A stretch of DNA of 17,492 nucleotides, taken from an uncultured Verrucomicrobia subdivision 3 bacterium. GTDB lineage: Bacteria > Verrucomicrobiota > Verrucomicrobiia > Limisphaerales > UBA11358. The notes beneath the pieces were generated by a model. It saw only the letters and a list, made by a program, of their open reading frames with translations. It searched no databases and was not told the origin of the DNA. The position numbers and the translations under genes are program-made. Where the stretch lies: contig CAIOUK010000297.1 of the NCBI GenBank assembly GCA_903861445.1, forward strand, positions 1 to 17,492, given 5' to 3'. Below are positions 1 through 6,168 of the stretch, piece by piece. Positions within the stretch are counted from its first letter, which is position 1; the number at the start of each line of letters is the position of its first letter.

Positions 1-47
1 CGGAAACAGTCTGGTGAGTGCAGTGTTAGTCGGACAGTAAAACATCA

Positions 48-380
48 ATGAGCAACAAATTATTCGTGGGAAATCTTTCCTTCAATACCACCGAAAACGA
101 CCTGAACGACGCTTTTGCAGCGCACGGCACGGTCACGGAAACCAACCTGATGATGGATCGCATGACCAACCGCCCCCGTGGCTTTGGTTTCGTGACCATG
201 AGTTCAGCGGAAGAAGCGCAGAAAGCCATTGCCGCCTTGAACGGCGCGCAGTTGGATGGTCGCGCTCTCACCGTCAACGTCGCCCGCCCGCGTGAAGAGC
301 GCGCTCCCGGTGGCGGCGGTGGTGGTGGCCGTCGCGAATTCGGCGGTGGCGGAGGCGCTGGCCGTCGCGAACGTTATTAA
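48..380 (+). CDS. Glycine-rich RRM-domain RNA-binding protein
   Basis: This 110-aa protein has a single RNA recognition motif followed by a Gly/Arg-rich tail. RNP2 (LFVGNL) is at residues 5-10 and RNP1 (RGFGFVTM) at residues 44-51, so the aromatic residues that stack on RNA (F6, F46, F48) are all present. The RRM ends near residue 82. The remaining residues are runs of glycine broken by RR and RE, which resembles the tails of cyanobacterial and eukaryotic cold-inducible glycine-rich RNA-binding proteins. It probably binds single-stranded RNA in the cytoplasm, as a chaperone or stabiliser. The ATG at 48 is chosen because RNP2 begins four codons later, leaving no room for a later start. No Shine-Dalgarno is visible upstream. 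A strong intrinsic terminator follows directly. The family call is firm, but the physiological role (cold response) is inferred from relatives and from the neighbouring helicase and IF-1 genes. Confidence 0.95.
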   Translation: MSNKLFVGNLSFNTTENDLNDAFAAHGTVTETNLMMDRMTNRPRGFGFVTMSSAEEAQKAIAALNGAQLDGRALTVNVARPREERAPGGGGGGGRREFGGGGGAGRRERY

Positions 381-401
381 TCCTTTTTAGGATTTTTTCA
401 G

Positions 402-439
402 GGCGGGGTTCGGGTGAACCGAATCCCGCCTTTTTTATT
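402..439 (+). terminator. Rho-independent terminator after the RRM gene
   Basis: A 12-bp stem (402-413 with 419-430) has one G-T (G-U in RNA) pair and a 5-nt loop (414-418). It is followed at once by a run of six T, one A and more T. It begins 21 nt after the RRM stop codon. The infA start codon lies only 20 nt past the T-run, so infA needs either readthrough or a promoter that overlaps this element. Confidence 0.9.
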
Positions 440-459
440 TTCCCCGTTGCTTCGTCTGC

Positions 460-687
460 ATGAGAGCCCCGACCAAAGAAGAACACATTGAAGTAGAAGG
501 CCGTGTCCAAACGGTTTTGCCCGGAACCATGTTCCGCGTCGAACTGGACAACAAACACGTCGTCCTCGCCACCATCTGTGGCAAGATGCGTAAACGCTGG
601 GTCCGCCTGACCGTCGGCGACCGCGTCAAAATGGAGATGTCGCCCTACGATTTGAACAAGGCGCGCATCACCTGGCGGCTGAAATAA
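460..687 (+). CDS. infA: Translation initiation factor IF-1
   Basis: This 75-aa protein aligns by eye along its whole length with IF-1, whose usual length is 70-75 aa. It is a single OB fold that binds the A site of the 30S subunit and helps IF-2 and IF-3 select the initiator tRNA. Recognisable blocks are the conserved PGTMFRVEL segment (21-29), the basic GKMRKRWVRL segment (41-50) that contacts 16S rRNA, and the closing MSPYDLNKARITWR segment (60-73). The residue before GKMRK is Cys40, where Ser or Gly is more usual. The ATG at 460 gives the normal family N-terminus, and no Shine-Dalgarno is seen. The gene lies between the RRM-gene terminator and the DEAD-box helicase, away from the ribosomal-protein operon where infA often sits. 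It could therefore be a second copy in this genome, which cannot be settled from this window. Confidence 0.95.
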   Translation: MRAPTKEEHIEVEGRVQTVLPGTMFRVELDNKHVVLATICGKMRKRWVRLTVGDRVKMEMSPYDLNKARITWRLK

Positions 688-768
688 ATTTCAGCCTGCG
701 CGCGACACTTCGTTGCGCCGCAAATTCGAGCGTGCCAAACCGCTCCCCGATTTTACACTTTTTCCGTT

Positions 769-2220
769 ATGTCATTTGAAGTCCTCGGCCTCGCGCCGAA
801 AATTCTGCAAGCCGTCCAAGAAGCCGGTTATACCGAACCGACGCCCATTCAGACCGCTGCCATTCCGCCGATTATCGCGGGGCACGATCTCATCGGCATC
901 GCGCAAACCGGCACGGGCAAGACCGCCGCGTTCACGCTGCCGATGCTCACGAAGCTCGCCGCCGCGCAGGCCGCCGCTGGTCCGAATCGCCGCACACGCG
1001 TCCTCATCCTCGCGCCCACGCGCGAACTTGTCGTGCAGATTGAGGAAAACATCCGCGCCTACGCCAAACATCTTCCGCTCACCATCGCCACCGTTTTCGG
1101 CGGCGTCGGTGAACAGCCGCAAATCCGCGCGCTACGTTCCGCAACTGACATCGTGGTCGCGTGCCCCGGACGCTTGCTCGATTTGCTCGGTCGTCGCAAC
1201 GGCGATTTTTCCGGCCTCGAATTTCTTGTGCTCGACGAAGCTGATCGTATGTTGGACATGGGTTTTCTTCCGTCCATCCGGCAAATCGTTCGCCAACTCC
1301 CGAAGCAACGTCAGACGCTGATGTTCTCCGCCACGCTTTCAAAAGAGATTGAAGGACTCACGCACGAATTTCAACGCGCACCGAAAATTGTCCAGATTGG
1401 TCGCCGCGCCAATCCCGCCGAGACCGTCACGCAACTCGTTTACGAAGTGCCGAGACATCTCAAAACTTCGTTGCTTATCCATCTGTTGAAAGAACCCAAC
1501 ATGGACATGGTGCTGATTTTTTCGCGCATGAAACACGCCGCCGACCGGCTCGCGCGCCAGTTGGAACAAGCTGGAATCAAGACGGCCACACTGCACTCGA
1601 ACCGCTCGCAGAACCAGCGTTTGCGCGCGCTGCAAGATTTCAAGTCCGGCCATGTGCGCGTGCTCGTGGCGACGGACATCGCCGCGCGCGGCATTGACGT
1701 GGACGGCATTTCGCACGTCGTGAACTATGATTTCCCGATGCACGTCGAGGATTACATCCATCGCATCGGCCGCACCGGCCGCGCGAATCAAATCGGCGAC
1801 GCCATCAGTTTCGTGACCAACGAGGATCACGGCGAACTCCGCGCTCTCGAACGTTTCATCGGTCGTGGCCTCGTGCGAAAAAAAGCGGAAGGCTTTAATT
1901 ACACCGCCGCCGCGCCACCCTACAATCCGGCGGAGGAAGGTCGTCACCCGCGTCATCAACAACAGCGCGGTCAGCGTCCGCCGCGCAACGACCAGCGCGG
2001 CCAGCAAAATTCTTCACGCCCGTCAGCCGCGCCGCGCCCGCCGCAGGGTGGCCGCCCGCAGTTTGGCGCTCGCCCGCAAAACGCCCGTCCCCAATTTGGC
2101 GGCGGTCAGCGCCCGCCGTCCGAGCCAGCCAGCGGCAATCGCGAAGGCGGCAACGAACGCCATTTTCCCAGCACCGCGCCAAGACCGGGCGGTTTTCGGC
2201 GGCGGTTCGGTGCGCGTTGA
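769..2220 (+). CDS. rhlE: DEAD-box ATP-dependent RNA helicase, RhlE type
   Basis: This 483-aa protein has a complete DEAD-box core and a disordered tail. Motifs in order are the Q motif (GYTEPTPIQ, 20-28), Walker A AQTGTGKT (45-52), Ia PTREL (83-87), Ib ACPGR (131-135, with C replacing the usual T), DEAD (156-159), SAT (187-189), IV LIFSRMK (249-255), V ATDIAARGID (301-310) and VI HRIGRTGR (331-338). All catalytic residues are present, so it should be an active RNA-dependent ATPase that unwinds short duplexes, for example in ribosome assembly or mRNA decay. From about residue 385 the protein becomes low-complexity and rich in Arg, Pro, Gln and Gly, with RPQFG and RPQNA repeats, which probably bind RNA non-specifically. 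The start is fixed by the MSFEVLGL N-terminus typical of RhlE proteins. It lies 81 nt after infA in the same direction, so co-transcription is possible. The assignment to RhlE rather than another subfamily rests on overall resemblance. Confidence 0.93.
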   Translation: MSFEVLGLAPKILQAVQEAGYTEPTPIQTAAIPPIIAGHDLIGIAQTGTGKTAAFTLPMLTKLAAAQAAAGPNRRTRVLILAPTRELVVQIEENIRAYAKHLPLTIATVFGGVGEQPQIRALRSATDIVVACPGRLLDLLGRRNGDFSGLEFLVLDEADRMLDMGFLPSIRQIVRQLPKQRQTLMFSATLSKEIEGLTHEFQRAPKIVQIGRRANPAETVTQLVYEVPRHLKTSLLIHLLKEPNMDMVLIFSRMKHAADRLARQLEQAGIKTATLHSNRSQNQRLRALQDFKSGHVRVLVATDIAARGIDVDGISHVVNYDFPMHVEDYIHRIGRTGRANQIGDAISFVTNEDHGELRALERFIGRGLVRKKAEGFNYTAAAPPYNPAEEGRHPRHQQQRGQRPPRNDQRGQQNSSRPSAAPRPPQGGRPQFGARPQNARPQFGGGQRPPSEPASGNREGGNERHFPSTAPRPGGFRRRFGAR

Positions 2221-2416
2221 AGCAGTCCAATTTTTTTGACGACATCGGAGCGCACCTCCTTGTGTGACTTTAAGGACTGAAGTTCGCCAAACCGATAATG
2301 TTGCGTGCGAAATCAGGATTTGGCCGTTTTTCAGCTTGAAACAGAGGGTGAAATTATTATTCTATCCATGAAGTTTTTTAGAAACAGGTTTTTAGTTTTG
2401 TAGTTTGTCATTCCAA
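2221..2416. other. Intergenic region between the helicase gene and tRNA-Val
   Basis: No gene is seen in these 196 bases. A T-run (2231-2237) follows the helicase stop codon. A distant 6-bp inverted repeat (2223-2228 with 2274-2279) is not followed by T residues, so it is not a convincing terminator. The second half becomes AT-rich and holds the candidate tRNA promoter. Bases from about 2391 to 2410 show a weak 7-base periodicity. Confidence 0.6.
2336..2363 (+). promoter_or_regulatory. Candidate sigma-70-type promoter for tRNA-Val and the GH106-like gene
   Basis: TTGAAA (2336-2341, 5 of 6 matches to the -35 consensus) is followed after 16 nt by TATTCT (2358-2363, 4 of 6 matches to the -10). 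Transcription would start near 2370, leaving a leader of about 45 nt before the tRNA. This is the best match in the gap, but AT-rich DNA yields such matches easily. Confidence 0.25.
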
Positions 2417-2491
2417 GCGCGCTTAGCTCAGTGGTAGAGCATTACCTTCACACGGTAGGGGTCGCAGGTTCGAAACCTGCAGCGCGCACCA
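2417..2491 (+). tRNA. tRNA-Val (anticodon CAC), with encoded CCA
   Basis: A complete cloverleaf can be drawn. The 7-bp acceptor stem is perfect (2417-2423 with 2481-2487), the D stem is GCTC/GAGC (2426-2429 with 2437-2440), the anticodon stem spans 2442-2446 with 2454-2458 and includes one T-G pair, and the T stem is GCAGG/CCTGC around a TTCGAAA loop. The anticodon CAC is at 2449-2451 and reads the valine codon GTG. The CCA end (2489-2491) is encoded in the DNA. It is the only tRNA in the window. Confidence 0.96.
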
Positions 2492-2526
2492 TCCTTTGTT
2501 TTCAATGTTTTGTTAATTTTAGTGCA

Positions 2527-5484
2527 ATGAAATCCGCGCTTTTTAGAGCAACCGTCGTTCTACTGACCTTGTCTGCTTCAATTTTATTCGCCAACGAAAA
2601 CAACTCTGCCACCACCGATACCCACGCCGAAAAATTAAAACAACAATTCGTGTCTCCGCCCACCAGCGCTAAACCGTGGGTTTACTGGTATTTCATGGAC
2701 GGTAACCTGACGCGCGAGGGTATGATGGCGGATCTGGCGGCGATGAAAAAAGCTGGCATCGGCGGTGCAATTTTTCTCGAAGTCAATATCGGCATCCCAC
2801 GTGGACCGGTGAATTTCATGAGTCCGCAATGGCAGGAACTGGTTGCGGACGCCATCCGCGAGGCGGATCGGCTGGACATCCAGATCGCGCTCGGTTCCGG
2901 GCCGGGCTGGTGCGGCACGGGCGGGCCGTGGCTCAAGCCGGAGCAAACCATGCAGCACCTCGTCGCCAGCGAGACCAATGTGGTCGGCCCGTTAAAATTT
3001 TCGGCGTCACTGTCGCAACCGCTTCCGCGCAAACCGTATTTCGGCGAAGGCAAGTTGACGCCGGAGCTAAAAAAAATGTGGCGGGAATTTTATCGCGATG
3101 TCGCAGTGCTGGCGTTTCCGACGCCGGCGGGCACGAACCGGATTGCCGGCGTGAACGAAAAGGCGCTGTATTATCGCGAGCCTTTTTCCTCCAAGCCGGG
3201 CGTCAAACCGTTCCTGCCGGCGCCGGCGGAATTTCCGGCGGTGTCGCCCGCCGCCTGTATTTCGACAACGAACATCATCGAATTGACTTCAAAAATGTCA
3301 GTCGATGGTCAACTCGTTTGGGACGTGCCACCGGGCAAGTGGACCATCCTGCGGCTCGGCTGCACCCTGACCGGCCAAACCACGCGGCCCGCGCCGAAGC
3401 CCGGCCTCGGCTTCGAAAGCGACAAGTTTGATCGCGCGGCGCTGGATGCGCATTTCACCGCTTACATTCAAAAGTTGCTCAATAAAATTGGTTCGCGCAC
3501 CAACCAGATTGGCGGGCTGACGATGCTGCATTTTGACAGTTGGGAAATGGGTTCGCAAAACTGGTCGCCGGCGTTCCGCGCGGAATTCAAAAAACGGCGC
3601 GGCTACGATGCGTTGAAATTCCTGCCTACGTTCACCGGCCAGATCGTGGACAGCGTGGAAGTGTCCGAGCGGTTTTTGTGGGACGTGCGGCAGACCGCAC
3701 AGGAACTGGTCGTGGAAAACCACGTCGGCTACCTCGCCGAACTCGCGCATAAAAATAATCTGACATTTTCCCTCGAACCGTATGATTTGAATCCCTGCGG
3801 TGATCTGACACTGGGCCGCGTGGCCGACGTGCCGCAATGTGAATTCTGGCATTTAGGCTTTGATACGGCTTACAGCGTCATCGAGGCGGCCTCCATCGCG
3901 CACACCTGCGGCCGGCCGATGGTGGCGGCGGAAGCGTTCACCTCCGAGCCGGGCGAAAATTGGCAAGCAGATCCCGCCGCGCTGAAAACGCAGGGCGACT
4001 GGGCGTATTGCGCGGGTGTGAACCGGTTTGATTTTCACCGCTTCCAGGCGCAGCCGTGGACGAATCGCTGGCCGGGCATGACGATGAAAGATTACGGTGT
4101 GCATTGGGACCGCACGCAAACCTGGTGGGACATGGTGCCGGCTTATCACGATTATCTTTCGCGCTGCCAGTTTCTCCTGCAACGTGGCGTGACGGTGGCC
4201 GATGTGTGTTTTCTTGCCGCCGAGGGTGCACCGCATGTTTTTCGTCCACCGAGTTCGGCAACGACCGGAAATCCGCCAGATCACGGCGGCTATAACTTTG
4301 ACGGCTGCGCGCCGGAAACCTTGCTGGAACGCGCCACGGTGAAGGATGGAAAACTCGTTTTCCCCGGCGGCACGACGTATCAAATTCTGGTATTGCCCGA
4401 GCGTCAGACAATGACACCCCGGCTGCTGCGCAAAATCAAATCGCTTGTCGAAGCCGGTGCCACCGTATTCGGCCTACCGCCAGTGAAATCCCCAAGCCTG
4501 GAAAATTTTCCGCAGTGCGACGCCGAGATAAAAAAACTGGCGAACGAAATCTGGAGCGACTGTAATGGTAAAAAAGTTTTCACACACGCCTGCGGCCAGG
4601 GCCGGGTTTTGTGGCGGGAAACGAACGTGCAACCGGGCGAACAATACGGCGATTTTGCCGCCGTCACCAACTGGCTTGGCACACAAAAACTGCCGCCCGA
4701 TTTTTCATCGGATGGGCCGGTTCGCTTCACGCATCGGCGCGATGGCGACACGGAAATTTATTTTGTCGCCAACCGTGAGGCGAAAGTGGTCGAGGCGGAC
4801 TGTGTGTTCCGGGTGGCGGATAAACAACCGGAACTTTTTGACCCGTTGACCGGCGAAACGCGCCCGCTGCCGCAATTTTCAAAACGAGACGGCGGCACGG
4901 AGATTTCCCTGCGCTTCGATCCTGGCCAGTCATATTTCATCGTGTTTCGCAAACCGATGGCGCTGGAAAAATCCGCCGCGCAAAATTTTCCGGCGTTGAT
5001 ACCCGTCCTGGAATTGAGCGGCGCTTGGCAGGTGAGTTTCAATCCCCGCTGGGGCGGGCCGGAGAGCATCATTTTTGAAACGCTGACCGACTGGAGTCAG
5101 CAGCCCGAAGACGGCATCAAATTTTATTCCGGCACGGCCGTTTATCACAAATCGTTTGAACTGCCGGCATTCGGCCCGTTGTCCGGTCAAAAATATTTTC
5201 TGGAATTGGGCGATGTGAAAAATGTGGCCCGCGTTAAATTGAACGGTCGCGATCTCGGCGTGGTTTGGTGCGCGCCCTGGCGTGTCGAAATGGGCGACGC
5301 CTTAAAAATCGGGAGCAATCAACTTGAAGTCCAGGTCGCCAACCTGTGGCCCAACCGCCTCATCGGCGACCTGTCGCTGCCCGCGGAAAAACGATATGCT
5401 TGGACGACGCGGAATCCGTTCAAGAAAGATTCACCCCTGCTTCCGTCCGGCTTGCTGGGGCCGGTCAGAATTCTCAGCCAATAA
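2527..5484 (+). CDS. Secreted GH106-like glycoside hydrolase (alpha-L-rhamnosidase family)
   Basis: This 985-aa protein starts with a Sec signal peptide (hydrophobic core about 8-21, probable cleavage after the FA at 21-22), so it acts outside the cytoplasm. The N-terminal block WVYWYFMDGNLTREGMMADL (51-70), continuing with KKAGIGGAIF (74-83), is the hallmark of the GH106-related family, whose known members remove alpha-L-rhamnose from plant polysaccharides such as rhamnogalacturonan. Acidic residues in conserved-looking settings are D337 and E340 (HFDSWE), E417 (LEPYDLN) and E469 (AAEAFT); these are candidates for catalysis, not proven. A GATase-like segment (LLRKIKSLVEAGATVF, about 633-648) follows. 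The last 120 residues form a galactose-binding-like beta-sandwich containing KLNGRDLGVVW and ANLWPNRLIGD. The ATG at 2527 is preferred because the in-frame ATG at 2431 lies inside the tRNA gene. The gene is 35 nt after the tRNA, with no terminator seen. The exact substrate is unknown. Confidence 0.85.
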   Translation: MKSALFRATVVLLTLSASILFANENNSATTDTHAEKLKQQFVSPPTSAKPWVYWYFMDGNLTREGMMADLAAMKKAGIGGAIFLEVNIGIPRGPVNFMSPQWQELVADAIREADRLDIQIALGSGPGWCGTGGPWLKPEQTMQHLVASETNVVGPLKFSASLSQPLPRKPYFGEGKLTPELKKMWREFYRDVAVLAFPTPAGTNRIAGVNEKALYYREPFSSKPGVKPFLPAPAEFPAVSPAACISTTNIIELTSKMSVDGQLVWDVPPGKWTILRLGCTLTGQTTRPAPKPGLGFESDKFDRAALDAHFTAYIQKLLNKIGSRTNQIGGLTMLHFDSWEMGSQNWSPAFRAEFKKRRGYDALKFLPTFTGQIVDSVEVSERFLWDVRQTAQELVVENHVGYLAELAHKNNLTFSLEPYDLNPCGDLTLGRVADVPQCEFWHLGFDTAYSVIEAASIAHTCGRPMVAAEAFTSEPGENWQADPAALKTQGDWAYCAGVNRFDFHRFQAQPWTNRWPGMTMKDYGVHWDRTQTWWDMVPAYHDYLSRCQFLLQRGVTVADVCFLAAEGAPHVFRPPSSATTGNPPDHGGYNFDGCAPETLLERATVKDGKLVFPGGTTYQILVLPERQTMTPRLLRKIKSLVEAGATVFGLPPVKSPSLENFPQCDAEIKKLANEIWSDCNGKKVFTHACGQGRVLWRETNVQPGEQYGDFAAVTNWLGTQKLPPDFSSDGPVRFTHRRDGDTEIYFVANREAKVVEADCVFRVADKQPELFDPLTGETRPLPQFSKRDGGTEISLRFDPGQSYFIVFRKPMALEKSAAQNFPALIPVLELSGAWQVSFNPRWGGPESIIFETLTDWSQQPEDGIKFYSGTAVYHKSFELPAFGPLSGQKYFLELGDVKNVARVKLNGRDLGVVWCAPWRVEMGDALKIGSNQLEVQVANLWPNRLIGDLSLPAEKRYAWTTRNPFKKDSPLLPSGLLGPVRILSQ

Positions 5485-5505
5485 ACCAGCAGCCAGAACA
5501 CCGGA

Positions 5506-6168
5506 TTATTTTGTGTCCGTCTCCGCGATCGGTTCGATACGCACATTGTCGAACCAATAAACACCCGGCGGATGATACGCGAACAGCATCACTTTCATCT
5601 CGGTCACATCCTTGCGGAATTTAGTCGGGTGAAAAATCTGCGACTGGGTCGTCCAGCCGTCGCCCTTGCCTTTGCAATCAACGAACGTCTCCCAGCGCCG
5701 CCGCCTTTCGCCCGCAAAAATGCCGTAGCCGCGCACCCAGACTTTGGCACCGCCATGCCCTTTAAAATCAAACGTGATGCGATACGCCAACCCCGGCTTC
5801 ACCGGCATCGGCGCGGAATACAGCGAAAGACCGTAAGTTTCCGCGATGGCGTTTTTCTCCGGCTTGGGGATGCTCCAGATGTTCGTCAGGCCGGTCTTAA
5901 TCCACTGCGCCTGCATCGCCTGCTCGCTCAAACTCGTGTCCATGCGGATGGCGCGGCCATGCGCCGCGTCCGGCGTCTGCGTCCATTGCACGCCCAAACC
6001 ATCCACGCGATCCCAACCGGACGGCTTGGCCGAATTAGTGGGATCCGCTTTTTCAAAATCCCCATTCGCCAAAATTTCTTCGGCGCGAACATTTCCAGCC
6101 CCTTGAAAAAAAATTAAAGTTGCGACTGCCAAAATCGTAAATCGTAAATCGTAAATCATAAATCTCAT
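5506..6168 (-). CDS. Small secreted CBM4/9-like beta-sandwich protein
   Basis: This 220-aa protein has a signal peptide (hydrophobic core ILAVATLIFF, probable cleavage after VRA near residue 29) and one predicted beta-sandwich. The pattern matches CBM4/9-type carbohydrate-binding modules: ILANGDFEK at the mature start, a central GLAYRITFDFKG strand, WETFVDCKG, and a closing VYWFDNVRIEP strand. No catalytic motif is visible, so it is more likely a binding or structural protein of the envelope than an enzyme. It is the last gene of the MoxR/VWA operon. Its ATG shares an ATGA overlap with the stop of the 1088-aa gene, and a possible AAGGA ribosome site lies 8 nt upstream. The first codons (residues 3-13) are made of an AT-rich heptamer repeat, which gives the odd N-terminus MRFMIYDLRFTIL. 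An internal ATG at 6159 is an alternative start. The sugar ligand is unknown and the fold is inferred from pattern only. Confidence 0.8.
   Translation of the reverse strand: MRFMIYDLRFTILAVATLIFFQGAGNVRAEEILANGDFEKADPTNSAKPSGWDRVDGLGVQWTQTPDAAHGRAIRMDTSLSEQAMQAQWIKTGLTNIWSIPKPEKNAIAETYGLSLYSAPMPVKPGLAYRITFDFKGHGGAKVWVRGYGIFAGERRRRWETFVDCKGKGDGWTTQSQIFHPTKFRKDVTEMKVMLFAYHPPGVYWFDNVRIEPIAETDTK
6132..6164. repeat. AT-rich heptamer tandem repeat (AAATCGT) inside a start region
   Basis: AAATCGT occurs three times without gaps (6132-6138, 6139-6145, 6146-6152), followed by AAATCAT (6153-6159) and a partial copy AAATC (6160-6164). On the minus strand it encodes residues 3-12 of the CBM-like secreted protein. 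Three heptads equal seven codons, so the peptide also repeats with period seven. Confidence 0.93.

Noticed and set aside
713..1321. 202-codon frame overlapping the helicase gene in another frame
   Set aside because: It is an Arg/Pro/Ser-rich out-of-frame shadow, while the helicase frame carries all DEAD-box motifs across this stretch.
1339..2007. 222-codon minus-strand frame opposite the helicase gene
   Set aside because: It is antisense to motifs IV-VI of the helicase and has no recognisable domain.
2223..2279. CAGTCC/GGACTG inverted repeat as terminator of the helicase gene
   Set aside because: The arms are 6 bp, 45 nt apart, and no T-run follows the right arm.
2417..2491. tRNA-Val as an attachment site of an integrated element
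   Set aside because: I saw no second copy of the tRNA 3' end and no integrase in the window.
2431..2526. Longer N-terminus for the GH106-like protein, starting at 2431
   Set aside because: This start lies inside the tRNA gene. The ATG at 2527 begins directly with a normal signal peptide.
5485..5505. Bidirectional terminator between the convergent GH106-like and CBM-like genes
   Set aside because: Only 21 nt separate the stops, and no stem with flanking T-runs could be drawn.
6132..6164. Tandem repeat as a possible CRISPR fragment
   Set aside because: The units are 7 bases long, contiguous and without spacers.
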